The notes below the pieces were generated by a model, which made no database searches, had not been told where the DNA came from, and saw only the letters and a list, made by a program, of their open reading frames with translations. A DNA stretch of 64,000 nucleotides from Candidatus Planktophila lacus (GTDB taxonomy: Bacteria > Actinomycetota > Actinomycetes > Nanopelagicales > Nanopelagicaceae): assembly GCF_002288325.1 (NCBI RefSeq), contig NZ_CP016780.1:1302001-1366000 (forward strand), in the 5' to 3' direction. The position numbers and the translations under genes were made by a program. Each line of letters opens with the position of its first letter. The first letter of the stretch is position 1. Shown here piece by piece: positions 1 to 8,484 of the stretch.

Positions 1-1069
1 GCGTCAGGAATGCCGCTTTAACAGTGACACCGGTTACGAGTTTTCCAGCATATGGTGGAATTTCCCCCGCCAGCGTGCGCATTAAGGTGGTTTTTCCAGC
101 GCCGTTTACGCCGACAATTCCTATGCGGTCGCCAGGACCAACGTTCCAGTAGAGATCGTCGATCAACTCTTTCTCACCGGCGCGAATTTGCGCATGGTGA
201 GCTTCATAAACAGTGTTACCTAATCGGTTACGTGCAAATTTCAAGAGCTCACCTTGATCGCGCGGCGCAGGTTCTTCAGCAATCAATACATTTGCGGCAT
301 CTACTCTAAATTTCGGTTTTGTTGTTCGTGCAGGAGCACCGCGGCGCAGCCACGCCAATTCTTTACGAATCAAGTTATTTCGGCGCGCATCCATCGCACT
401 TGCTTGTCGGGAACGTTCAGCCTTAGCCAAGACGAATGCAGAATAACCACCGTCATACTCTTCTACTTTGCCGCCAACAACTTCCCACGTTCTATCAGTG
501 ACCGCATCAAGAAACCAACGATCGTGAGTAATAACTAGGACCGCTAAATTCTTTCGTTGGTTTAAATGCTCTGCCAACCAAGCAACGCCTTCCACATCTA
601 AATGGTTTGTCGGCTCGTCCAACAGAATTAGATCAAGGTCATCGATCAGAAGTTTGGCTAATCCAACACGACGTTTTTCACCGCCAGAGAGTGTGGCAAA
701 TTTTCTTTCAAATAAGTGGTCATCAAAGCCACCGAATAACCCGGTAAACACCTCGCGGATTCCAGAATCACTAGCCCATTCATGTTTTTCTCTATCGCCA
801 ATTACAACATCACCCACTGTTGAATTGGGATCTGCTTTATCAACTTGGGAAAGCAGCCCGATCTTCACGCTATTTGCTTTAGTTACGCGGCCTTGATCTG
901 GTTGTTCAACAGCAGCAATAATCTTCATTAGCGTGCTTTTTCCAGAACCGTTACGGCCAACGATTCCGATGCGATCGCCTTCAGAAACGCCAAGTGAAAC
1001 TCTTTCAAGCAGCGCTCTAATATCAAAGGCCTTTGAGACCTCTTCGATATTGACAAGATTGCGCGCCAC
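1..1069 (-). CDS. ABC-F family ATPase (partial, runs off left edge)
   Basis: ABC-F proteins are soluble twin-ATPase proteins that mostly act on ribosomes (EttA/Uup type) rather than as transporters. On the minus strand the frame is open from a GTG at 1069 to the window edge, about 356 codons. Visible features are Walker A GRNGSGKST (residues ~38-46), signature LSGGEKRR, a Walker B followed by DEPTNHLD, a charged linker, and a second Walker A GVNGAGKTT. The second signature and Walker B lie off the edge, so the gene is cut by the window, not broken. GTG was chosen because an in-frame TGA lies seven codons upstream and the protein begins directly with the first nucleotide-binding domain. The start faces kynU, with 24 bp between the two start codons. 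No membrane segments are seen. The exact ABC-F subclass cannot be told from the visible part. Confidence 0.9.
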   Translation of the reverse strand, partial: MARNLVNIEEVSKAFDIRALLERVSLGVSEGDRIGIVGRNGSGKSTLMKIIAAVEQPDQGRVTKANSVKIGLLSQVDKADPNSTVGDVVIGDREKHEWASDSGIREVFTGLFGGFDDHLFERKFATLSGGEKRRVGLAKLLIDDLDLILLDEPTNHLDVEGVAWLAEHLNQRKNLAVLVITHDRWFLDAVTDRTWEVVGGKVEEYDGGYSAFVLAKAERSRQASAMDARRNNLIRKELAWLRRGAPARTTKPKFRVDAANVLIAEEPAPRDQGELLKFARNRLGNTVYEAHHAQIRAGEKELIDDLYWNVGPGDRIGIVGVNGAGKTTLMRTLAGEIPPYAGKLVTGVTVKAAFLT

Positions 1070-1093
1070 GATGGGAGAGCGTACCTTTCAACT

Positions 1094-2368
1094 ATGAAAG
1101 CCACTGACCGACAATTTGCCATCGATCTTGATGAACGCGATCCATTAGCGCGCTTCCGTTCGCAATTTGTGATCAGCGATCCAAATATCTGTTATCTGGA
1201 TGGCAATTCGCTAGGTCGTTTGCCTCTTTCAACGATCGAGGCAGTCAACTCCTTTATGCGAGATGAATGGGGTCCCGAAGTAGTTACCGGTTGGGGACAC
1301 TGGGTTGATGAGGCGCAACCAACTGGCGATCTAATTGGTCGTTCGACTCTTGGAGCTGCGGCCGGACAAGTCTTGGCTTGCGATACAACATCCGTAAATT
1401 TCTATCAGTTAGCACTGGCTGCAATTAACGCCCGCCCAGGACGCAAAACAATAATTACCGATGCTGCAAATTTTCCGACAGATCGCTACATACTTGAAGG
1501 AATTGCAAAACAGTTAGGGCTTAAATTAATAATTATTGATAACGAAACGCCAGGCAAAGCAGAGAATGAGCGAATAACTTCTGAAATCTTGGAACCTTAC
1601 TTAAGCGATGATGTTGCTCTAGTTACTCTAGAAGTTATTCAGTATCGCTCAGGTGCGCGCAATGACATCAAGCCCTTAACTGACTTAGTTCGCAAATACG
1701 GGGCGCTCATGCTCTGGGATGCCAGTCATGCAGTTGGTGCGATTGAGATGGACTTTGATAAGAATGGCGTTGATATCGCGATCGGTTGTACATATAAATA
1801 TGGAAATTCAGGACCTGGTTCCCCCGCTTGGTTATATGTAAATAAGAAGGTACAGGCCGAACTTCAGGTTCCAATTCAAGGTTGGTTCTCTCAAGGTGAT
1901 CAATTTGCAATGGGTCCAGTATTTGAAAAGGCGGAAGGGATTCGTGGTTTCCAAATTGCTAGCCCTTCACTCATTGGGCTTCGCTGTATAAAGAGCGCGT
2001 TTACGATGATCGAAGAAGCAGGTATCGGCGCTATCTCTGAAAAAGCAGCGATCGGAACCGAGATGATGATTCAGCTTTACGATGCGTGGCTGGCAGAACT
2101 TGGATTCACTTTACTTACTTCACGAAATCCCCAAGAACGTGGTGGGCACATTTCACTTGGCCATCCAGATGCTGCGCGTATTTGTGTTGCGCTACGCGAG
2201 TTCGCAGATGTAATCCCTGACTACCGCACTCCAGATTCAATACGTCTAGCTATAGCGCCACTGCCAACTTCTTATGTTGAAGTTTGGGATGGTTTTGCGC
2301 GCATTAGAGATCTAGTTTCATCACGGCAATACGAAAAGATTGAAAAAACAGATTCGCGTGTGACATGA
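1094..2368 (+). CDS. kynU: Kynureninase
   Basis: PLP enzyme that cleaves L-kynurenine to anthranilate and alanine (3-hydroxykynurenine gives 3-hydroxyanthranilate), cytosolic. At 424 aa it is the normal length. The PLP-lysine motif CTYKYGNSGPG places the Schiff-base lysine at about K235, the cofactor aspartate is in LWDASHAVG (~D209), and the N-terminal YLDGNSLG block is present. The stop overlaps the kynA start by 4 bp (ATGA at 2365-2368), so the two are translationally coupled. No Shine-Dalgarno is visible; TACCTT at 1082-1087 lies 6 nt before the ATG, fitting a leaderless mRNA. Its promoter must overlap the start of the divergent ABC-F gene. No kynurenine formamidase is seen nearby. Confidence 0.95.
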   Translation: MKATDRQFAIDLDERDPLARFRSQFVISDPNICYLDGNSLGRLPLSTIEAVNSFMRDEWGPEVVTGWGHWVDEAQPTGDLIGRSTLGAAAGQVLACDTTSVNFYQLALAAINARPGRKTIITDAANFPTDRYILEGIAKQLGLKLIIIDNETPGKAENERITSEILEPYLSDDVALVTLEVIQYRSGARNDIKPLTDLVRKYGALMLWDASHAVGAIEMDFDKNGVDIAIGCTYKYGNSGPGSPAWLYVNKKVQAELQVPIQGWFSQGDQFAMGPVFEKAEGIRGFQIASPSLIGLRCIKSAFTMIEEAGIGAISEKAAIGTEMMIQLYDAWLAELGFTLLTSRNPQERGGHISLGHPDAARICVALREFADVIPDYRTPDSIRLAIAPLPTSYVEVWDGFARIRDLVSSRQYEKIEKTDSRVT

Positions 2369-3177
2369 GCGATCAAGATTTCGATTCTGCACTTACCTAC
2401 ACTTCGTATCTGGCAGTCGATGAACTTTTAAAGTTACAAAAGCCACTATCTAAAAGTCCAGATTCAGAAGGTCCCGAGCATGATGAAATGTTATTCATCA
2501 TCATCCACCAAAGTTACGAACTCTGGTTTAAGCAGTTAATTCATGAATTTGAGGCGGCTGCAAAATCTCTTGAAGCCGGAGATACCCACCGCTCTCTCGC
2601 AATTCTGGGGCGTATTCGCACGATCTTAAAAGTCTGCGTAACGCAGGTAGATATTTTAGAAACTATGACTCCCCTACAGTTCAACGCTTTCCGCGGTTAT
2701 CTTTCATCATCAAGTGGATTCCAATCTGCACAATTTAGAAAAGTTGAGGCGCTCTTGGGGCGCAGAGATTCAAAGATGGCTTCACACCTTCCTGTAGATG
2801 TTCAGGAAGAAATCCGCGAAATCACTTCACGAAATTCGATCTGGGATTCAACTCTCGCCTACCTTGCAAAGCGCGGACATAAGATTCCTGGCGATGTATT
2901 GGAGCGTGATAAAAGCACTCATTACCAATCCGATCCACGAGTACTCGAGGCGCTCCTTGAAGTACACCGTAGCGATCCTGAATCTGCAATGGTTTGTGAG
3001 CGATTAGTAGATATCGATGAGGGCTTGCAAGAATGGCGCTATCGCCACGTGAAAATGGTGGAGCGAACCATTGGCCATAAAGCTGGCACGGGTGGCTCTG
3101 ATGGGGTTAAATATTTAGCGAGTACTTTATTTAACCCGGTCTTTAAAGATCTCTGGGAGATCCGATCTCAATTTTAA
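2365..3177 (+). CDS. kynA: Tryptophan 2,3-dioxygenase
   Basis: Haem enzyme that opens the indole ring of L-tryptophan to N-formylkynurenine, the first step of the kynurenine pathway. 270 aa, typical for bacterial TDO. The substrate-pocket histidine sits in IIHQSYELWFKQ (~H49) and the proximal haem ligand in HVKMVERTIG (~H228), followed by the substrate-binding GTGGSDG loop (~241-247). It is second in a two-gene operon with kynU (4-bp overlap). Together they take tryptophan to anthranilate plus alanine if a formamidase exists elsewhere or if deformylation is spontaneous. The 3' end faces the convergent PGPGW gene, 7 bp away. Confidence 0.95.
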   Translation: MSDQDFDSALTYTSYLAVDELLKLQKPLSKSPDSEGPEHDEMLFIIIHQSYELWFKQLIHEFEAAAKSLEAGDTHRSLAILGRIRTILKVCVTQVDILETMTPLQFNAFRGYLSSSSGFQSAQFRKVEALLGRRDSKMASHLPVDVQEEIREITSRNSIWDSTLAYLAKRGHKIPGDVLERDKSTHYQSDPRVLEALLEVHRSDPESAMVCERLVDIDEGLQEWRYRHVKMVERTIGHKAGTGGSDGVKYLASTLFNPVFKDLWEIRSQF

Positions 3178-3184
3178 TTAGTAA

Positions 3185-3514
3185 TTAAATTCTTCCCGTT
3201 GAGACAAGATAGATAATCACAATTATTGAAATAACAGCACCTACGGCGATCAGGGCTAATTGAGCCCACTTTGGTATTCCGGCTTTATCTGCAGCTTTCT
3301 GGGCGTAAGTTCTTGTATGAACCATTACGCGCGCCGCCCATGCAAATTCTGTCGCCAATATTCCAAGCCCGGCTAAAACAATAAGGATTCCAGGTCCTGG
3401 ACCAACTAGAGCAATTGCGCCAGCAACAGTTATAGCACCGCCAATCACACCAATAATTATTCGCCAAACTAAGCGACCGATTACTGTTTTCTTAAACCAA
3501 GTTCTGATTCTCAT
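3185..3514 (-). CDS. PGPGW-motif small membrane protein
   Basis: 109-aa protein matching the putative transmembrane PGPGW family (Pfam PF09656 / TIGR02611-like), common in Actinobacteria and without a settled function. Residues ~15-60 form two hydrophobic helices around a VGPGPGIL turn, followed by the amphipathic FAWAARVM stretch. A third helix covers ~83-105. It follows the glycosyltransferase with a 4-bp overlap (3511-3514), so the two are probably co-translated. This suggests, but does not prove, an envelope-related role. The ATG at 3514 is the only sensible start. Confidence 0.75.
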   Translation of the reverse strand: MRIRTWFKKTVIGRLVWRIIIGVIGGAITVAGAIALVGPGPGILIVLAGLGILATEFAWAARVMVHTRTYAQKAADKAGIPKWAQLALIAVGAVISIIVIIYLVSTGRI

Positions 3515-4926
3515 TTTTTTCTTATTCCCTCAGTTAGTTCTCCGTAAGCGGCATCTGCAATTTCTCTACGTCGCATTTTATAACTTTCAGATGCGCCAGT
3601 TATTAAATGTTCAAAACGTCTACTGCCCTTAATTAGCGGGTGAAGGCTTTTTGCAGTGTTCTCTTCTCCCCAAATTGGAGCTTCTTCGCGTGTTGTTTCA
3701 ACGTTAGCATGTGGGCGCAGTTTGCGATAAACAAGTGCGAGTCTGCGCAAACCAAGATATGCAACATGGCGCAGACCGCGATTTAAATGTTCTTGGATAT
3801 TTAAGCGGATAAAGGTGGCTCGAGAAGGACGCACTGGCTCTTTTGCCGTAGCTAGCTCGTAGAGAATCTTTGCAATCTCGGCGCCACCAGTTGTTTCGGG
3901 AAGCTCTGCACATTTAGCGCTTAACGCAGCCCTTACTTGTGGGTTCTGTAGTTCGCGCACCTTCGCAGAAATATCTGCTAAATCTGCTTGATCGGCGCGA
4001 AGTGCAAAGCCAAAGTCGTGGCACCACTTTGCGCGGGCATCTTGATCATCAGTGCCGCGAATATTTGAGACAAAGACCGTTGGCACCAACGCCGGCAAGA
4101 GTTCATGAACTCCGTTGTAGCCAGTCGCACAAACGCTGGCATCAAATGCGTGGAGAACTTTTGCCAGCGGGAAGTAGCGAACGACTCGGATATCTAGCCC
4201 TTCTGGAGCCAGAGATTTTCCATCTTTATCTAAAGGTTGCTTGGTAAGGATTACTTGCAGATCTTTCCAACCTAAGAGACCTGAAAGCGCTGCGGTCATC
4301 TTCTCGTTGACATCGCTATCGCCAGTTCCGAGCTGAACCAATACAGCAGGGCGGTTTAAATCTAGCCCCAGAATCTGGCGGGCCTCATCGCGGCTAAATG
4401 CAGTGCTCTTATCAAAGAGTGAAACCGGCGAAGTTAGCGTTGCATCTTTGCGAGTTGCAGTTGGCCCAAAATCATATGCGCGCGCAATATCTCCTGGTTC
4501 AACGATGTGATCCATCATCTTTGATTGCAAACCTAAGACAAATCTCTGCGGTTTCTTCTGCCAGAGACCGCGACGTACCCATACTAAAGAAAGTTTTGGA
4601 TGGCTAAATTTTGCAGCAATAACACCTGGGTACGGAACTACTCCATCAAAAGATAGAACTCGTGCACCAGTTTCATCAACTAACGCTAGTAAACGATCGC
4701 GCAAGTAAATATCCCAGTTATCGCGCGTCATCCACATTCGATCTTTACCAGGAATGTATTCGCAACGTATTCCCATAAAGTCCGGAACTTCTGCTATTCC
4801 GCCAGCCATAGAAACAATAATTGGATTTGCAATCTCTTTTAGAGAATATGCAATTGCAGATGCACGAGCTAAATGGCCCATTCCTACGCCATTGCTTGTT
4901 GCAAGAATTATTGTTGGTTTTTCCAT
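3511..4926 (-). CDS. MurG-like (GT-B fold) glycosyltransferase
   Basis: 471-aa protein resembling the MurG / GT28-like group that transfers sugars from nucleotide donors to lipid or polymer acceptors at the inner membrane face. The N-terminal Rossmann half begins TIILATSNGVGMGHLARAS, with the GMGH loop typical of GT-B acceptor domains. A second Rossmann half starts near residue 190 (AVLVQLGTGDSD) and contains a donor-site-like CATGYNGVHELL segment. The last ~110 residues are basic and not recognised. Neighbours are the co-translated PGPGW membrane protein and, divergently, an aminotransferase. Acceptor and donor are unknown; it is not MurG itself, since the mur cluster is absent. Confidence 0.7.
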   Translation of the reverse strand: MEKPTIILATSNGVGMGHLARASAIAYSLKEIANPIIVSMAGGIAEVPDFMGIRCEYIPGKDRMWMTRDNWDIYLRDRLLALVDETGARVLSFDGVVPYPGVIAAKFSHPKLSLVWVRRGLWQKKPQRFVLGLQSKMMDHIVEPGDIARAYDFGPTATRKDATLTSPVSLFDKSTAFSRDEARQILGLDLNRPAVLVQLGTGDSDVNEKMTAALSGLLGWKDLQVILTKQPLDKDGKSLAPEGLDIRVVRYFPLAKVLHAFDASVCATGYNGVHELLPALVPTVFVSNIRGTDDQDARAKWCHDFGFALRADQADLADISAKVRELQNPQVRAALSAKCAELPETTGGAEIAKILYELATAKEPVRPSRATFIRLNIQEHLNRGLRHVAYLGLRRLALVYRKLRPHANVETTREEAPIWGEENTAKSLHPLIKGSRRFEHLITGASESYKMRRREIADAAYGELTEGIRKK

Positions 4927-5029
4927 AACGCCCTAAAGTTTATGAGAAACGCCCGAACTTCTCGCATAAAATGGCCTAGGGGTTGCAACTTTTTTTGACT
5001 TCAGAGATACTTAACCCACATTCGAAAGA

Positions 5030-6493
5030 ATGAAAGGATCGGGAGAGTACTTCTCAAACGAGTTTCTAAATCAGAAACCTTTGCCGTACAGCTTTAAAAT
5101 GATTACACAATCGCATCATGCGGAAAGTTTTAGATTAGTACCAGCAACATCAACGCCTGTCTCGCCTGAAAAAGTAGCCTCTTTACTTGCCTCAGAGTGG
5201 GAGTTATTTACTAAGAACACTAAGGGATCGCTCGCTGAGAGCGCACGCTCCATGAAATCCCTTCCTTTAGGCGTTACCTCAAGTTTCCAACACTGGGATC
5301 CATATCCAATTTCAATTGTCTCTGCGCAAGGCGCATGGATGACCGATGTTGATGGTCGTCAGCTGCTCGATCTTTCAATGGGCTTCGGAGCAATGCTCGC
5401 TGGCCACTTAAACCCAGTCGTCGTTGAAGAAGTTAAGGCATCGCTCGATACCGGGATGCTCTTTGTCACCCCTTCACCTATCTCAACCGATGCTGCTGAA
5501 CGTATCTGCCGTCGCTTCGGTATTGATCAGGTTCGCTTTACTAACTCTGGCACCGAATCAACTATGTATGCCGTTCGCGTGGCTCGGTCTGCAACTGGTA
5601 AGCGCGATATCGTAAAAGTTGAGGGCGGTTATCACGGAAGTTACGACCCATTTGTAGTTTCAGCAAAACCAAAACTTGATGCTGCTGGCGATGCTGATTT
5701 CCCAACCGCTGTGGTTGATGAGAATTTAGTTGCCGGAAATGTTCACGTTGTTCCTTATAACAATCCTGAATCGCTAGAACAAATTTTCGCTAAGCACGCA
5801 TCTACCATCGCCTGCTTCATCGTTGAACCAGTTCTCGAAAATATCGGAATTGTTCTTCCAGATGCCGGTTACCTAGAACGTGTTCGCGAACTCTGCGATC
5901 AATACGGAATTGTCTTAATCTTTGATGAGGTAAAGACTGGTTTAACTGCTGGCCATCAAGGTGCAGCGCAACGTCTTGGCGTTAAGCCAGATTTGATTAC
6001 TCTTGCAAAATCAATTGGTGGCGGATTAACTCTCGCTGCATTTGGTGGCAAGCAGAAATATATGGATTTCGTTGTAAATGGAAAGATGGCTCACTTCGGA
6101 ACATTTAACGGCAACCCGCTTGCCATGGCCGGAATTCGCGCTGTCGATAAAATTTGTACCGCCGAAACTTTGGCTGCTGCTGAAGCGCTTAATCAACAAG
6201 CACTTGAGCGCATCTCAGAGATTATCGAGGAGTATCAACTTCCTGCACACACCGTTGGATTCGGTGTTAAGGGCTGTATTACTTGGTCGACAACTCCAGT
6301 GCGCAACTACCGCGATTACAAAGCAACCGACTTTGGCGTAGCCGAACTCTCTTGGCTCTGGTCACTTAACCGCGGAATCATTACGCCTCCGGGACTTGAT
6401 GAGCAATGGTTGATCAGTTTGGCTCACGGACAGAAAGAGATCGACATCTTGGTCGAAGATTTCCGTTCACTTGCCGCAGCGCTTCGTAGCTAA
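5030..6493 (+). CDS. Class III (GSA-type) aminotransferase
   Basis: PLP-dependent aminotransferase of the glutamate-1-semialdehyde aminomutase / omega-transaminase class. Visible features are the phosphate-binding TNSGTESTMYAVR (~171-183), EGGYHGSYDPF, the cofactor aspartate in LIFDEVKTG (~D299), and the Schiff-base lysine in TLAKSIGGGL (~K327). 487 aa is slightly longer than classical HemL (~430 aa), with an extra N-terminal ~90 residues. It is unlikely to be HemL, because no haem genes are nearby and the context is sugar catabolism; an amino-sugar or amino-acid donor is plausible. A candidate promoter is TTGCAA (4983-4988) - 17 bp - GATACT (5006-5011). The ATG at 5099 is an alternative start; neither has a good ribosome binding site. 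Confidence 0.75.
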   Translation: MKGSGEYFSNEFLNQKPLPYSFKMITQSHHAESFRLVPATSTPVSPEKVASLLASEWELFTKNTKGSLAESARSMKSLPLGVTSSFQHWDPYPISIVSAQGAWMTDVDGRQLLDLSMGFGAMLAGHLNPVVVEEVKASLDTGMLFVTPSPISTDAAERICRRFGIDQVRFTNSGTESTMYAVRVARSATGKRDIVKVEGGYHGSYDPFVVSAKPKLDAAGDADFPTAVVDENLVAGNVHVVPYNNPESLEQIFAKHASTIACFIVEPVLENIGIVLPDAGYLERVRELCDQYGIVLIFDEVKTGLTAGHQGAAQRLGVKPDLITLAKSIGGGLTLAAFGGKQKYMDFVVNGKMAHFGTFNGNPLAMAGIRAVDKICTAETLAAAEALNQQALERISEIIEEYQLPAHTVGFGVKGCITWSTTPVRNYRDYKATDFGVAELSWLWSLNRGIITPPGLDEQWLISLAHGQKEIDILVEDFRSLAAALRS

Positions 6494-6504
6494 TTACTTT
6501 TTAG

Positions 6505-7140
6505 CTAATCGATCCGAACTACGAAATCTGCTCGCGCACGCCCGCGTTCGATTAATTGGGCATTTGCTTCATCAGTTCCCTTTGCCCACGCTTTGGCAGC
6601 TTCTGGTTCTTTTCCGTAAGCGATATGGCGCGAGATTAAGCGAGCAATTCTCTTATCGTCATCTACATCAACCATCCAACTCTCATCCAATAAGTCTTTT
6701 ACCGCTTCCCAACCGCCAGCATCGTGTAATAAGTAATTACCTTCAATAATTACAACCTTGGTATCTGATGTAACTACGCCCTGAGCCGCGATTGATTCTT
6801 CAATAGCACGATCAAATATTGGATAGTAAATATTCTGTGTTTGCTCAGATCTAATTCGCTTTACAAGGGATGCAAAACCTGCAACATCAAAGGTATCTGG
6901 AGCGCCTTTTCGATCAGCGCGCTTTAGATCCTTTAAAACCTTATTACTTAAGTGATAACCATCCATCGGGACAACAGTTACAAACTCTTTGGGAAGTTTG
7001 CTCATTAAGAACTTTGAGAGCGTGGATTTTCCGGCGCCAGGTTTGCCAATTATTCCGATAAGCACGCGCTCAGTTGAGTCAGAGAGAAAGCCTTGAATCC
7101 TTGCTAAAGCCGCCTGTTGGTTTGCTAATTGTTCGGGCAC
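6505..7140 (-). CDS. P-loop nucleoside/sugar kinase-like protein
   Basis: 211-aa P-loop kinase of the uridine kinase / pantothenate kinase-like group often annotated as nucleoside/nucleotide kinase family protein (YggC/FrcK-like). Walker A is GKPGAGKST (~32-40). The acceptor-site signature MDGYHLSN follows, with an RKGAPDTFD segment, a YYPIFDRAIEES block and Walker-B-like VVIIEGNYLL. Starts at a GTG (7140), facing rbsD across 51 bp that contain an inverted repeat. FrcK-type kinases lie beside fructose/ribose-type ABC importers, so a sugar substrate is as likely as a nucleoside. The substrate cannot be read from sequence. Confidence 0.7.
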   Translation of the reverse strand: MPEQLANQQAALARIQGFLSDSTERVLIGIIGKPGAGKSTLSKFLMSKLPKEFVTVVPMDGYHLSNKVLKDLKRADRKGAPDTFDVAGFASLVKRIRSEQTQNIYYPIFDRAIEESIAAQGVVTSDTKVVIIEGNYLLHDAGGWEAVKDLLDESWMVDVDDDKRIARLISRHIAYGKEPEAAKAWAKGTDEANAQLIERGRARADFVVRID

Positions 7141-7142
7141 TT

Positions 7143-7161
7143 TTCAAGTTTAGCGCTTGAA
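7143..7161. promoter_or_regulatory. Inverted repeat between divergent kinase and rbsD
   Basis: TTCAAG - 7 nt (TTTAGCG) - CTTGAA lies directly upstream of both the GTG of the minus-strand kinase (7140) and the rbsD ATG (7192). Its position suits an operator shared by the divergent genes. No regulator gene is nearby, so this is only a candidate. Confidence 0.3.
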
Positions 7162-7191
7162 CTTAACGCAATACTAGGGAATCATAATTTC

Positions 7192-7581
7192 ATGATAAAA
7201 AACGGAATCATCAACGGAGATCTCGCCTCACTTCTAGCCAGATTTCGCCATGTAAACACCATTGCGATTGTTGATGGCCCATTTCCGACTTATCCAAACG
7301 TTGAAACCATCGACCTCGCTCTAGTCATGGGCACTCCAACGGTTTCACAGGTACTCGACGCGATTTTGCCGCACCTAGATTTAACTGGAATGTATTTGGC
7401 GGCAGAGTTTGAGGCGAAGGTTGATGCCGCAACAGTTGCTGAGTACAAAACTCATCATCGCGGATTAGCAACTACGGTAATTCCTCATGAAGAATTTAAA
7501 GTTAAAGTTGGCCAAGCGCTAGGAATTATTCATACTGGCGATGCTGTTCCGTACAGCAGCGTTATTTTGCGATCAGGCTGA
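7192..7581 (+). CDS. rbsD: D-ribose pyranase / FucU family mutarotase
   Basis: RbsD/FucU proteins interconvert pyranose and furanose forms of ribose (or anomers of fucose) so that the sugar kinase gets its proper substrate; cytosolic oligomers. The 129-aa product begins MIKNGIINGDLASLLARFRH, matching the family N-terminus with its conserved histidine. It contains IVDGPFPTYP and ends in the family-typical IIHTGDAVPYSSVIL. The longer frame back to 7129 would add 21 unrelated residues overlapping the divergent kinase, so the ATG at 7192 was chosen. The end overlaps the end of rbsK by 20 bp (7562-7581) in convergent orientation, which is unusual because rbsD and rbsK are normally co-directional. 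Confidence 0.85.
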   Translation: MIKNGIINGDLASLLARFRHVNTIAIVDGPFPTYPNVETIDLALVMGTPTVSQVLDAILPHLDLTGMYLAAEFEAKVDAATVAEYKTHHRGLATTVIPHEEFKVKVGQALGIIHTGDAVPYSSVILRSG

Positions 7582-8482
7582 AATCTATCTCTTCAATTTT
7601 TGGATAAGAAGATTGCGCTCCCTTTCGGGTAACGCTCTTGGTTGCACAATCGATTCCAAATTGAACTGCTGATTCTTCGCTTGCACCCGATGCTAACGCA
7701 GCGGCAAATGCGCCAATAAAGCAATCGCCTGCACCAGTTGTATCCGTCGCCGTTACTTTCTTAGCTGCGAATCGCTTAACAGAACCGTCTGCAGTTACTA
7801 GCGCTGCCCCATCGCTTCCCAAAGTTACGATCGTGCGGCCAGTTTTGCGAAGCGATGCAATAACTGCATCTGAATCCGGTGCACGATGGGTCTTATCGAG
7901 TTCAGCAAATTCAATCTCGTTAGGTATTAACCAATCTGTTAACTCGAGCAGGTCATCTGTAAGTGGTTGATAAGGCGCAGGATTAAGGATTGTTGTGATC
8001 CCAAGTTCCTGAGCGGTACGAAAAGCAGCCAGTGTTACTTCTTGTGGAATTTCACATTGTGCGATTAATACGCTGACTGCTTTTAACTTGGAGACTTCAT
8101 CAATTGCATTCTGTGGTGTCAGCGCAAAATTTGCGCCTGGAACAATTGAAATTCGATTCTGGCCTTGGCCATCCACCCAGATATGTGCCACGCCAGTGTG
8201 TGTTGGCAATTGCAGAACTGAAGTTGTATCCATTCCACAGTTCTTAAAGTTAGCCAAGCTTTCGCTACCAAATCCATCGTTTCCGATGCCGGTGATCATT
8301 GTGACTTTAGCGCCAGTACGGGCTGCCATTACCGCTTGATTGGCGCCTTTTCCACCGAATCCAGTTGTAAAACTTTCTCCAAAGCGGGTTTCACCGGCGG
8401 CCGGAAGAATGTCTGCATAGACAGTTAAATCCATCATGGTGCTGCCGATTACAGCGATCTTGGTTTTGGAAAAGTCTTGCAT
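7562..8482 (-). CDS. rbsK: Ribokinase (PfkB family)
   Basis: Phosphorylates D-ribose to ribose 5-phosphate with ATP, in the cytosol. 306 aa, standard length. The PfkB signature 1 region contains GFGGKGANQA (~41-50), and the C-terminal signature DTTGAGDCFIGAF carries the catalytic aspartate near residue 255. IGSTMMDL at the N-terminus matches RbsK better than fructokinase. It is the last gene of a minus-strand operon (aldolase, Gfo/Idh/MocA oxidoreductase, kinase) with 2 bp between it and the oxidoreductase. A related pentose or deoxyribose substrate cannot be excluded. Confidence 0.85.
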   Translation of the reverse strand: MQDFSKTKIAVIGSTMMDLTVYADILPAAGETRFGESFTTGFGGKGANQAVMAARTGAKVTMITGIGNDGFGSESLANFKNCGMDTTSVLQLPTHTGVAHIWVDGQGQNRISIVPGANFALTPQNAIDEVSKLKAVSVLIAQCEIPQEVTLAAFRTAQELGITTILNPAPYQPLTDDLLELTDWLIPNEIEFAELDKTHRAPDSDAVIASLRKTGRTIVTLGSDGAALVTADGSVKRFAAKKVTATDTTGAGDCFIGAFAAALASGASEESAVQFGIDCATKSVTRKGAQSSYPKIEEIDFSLIAK

Positions 8483-8484
8483 CT

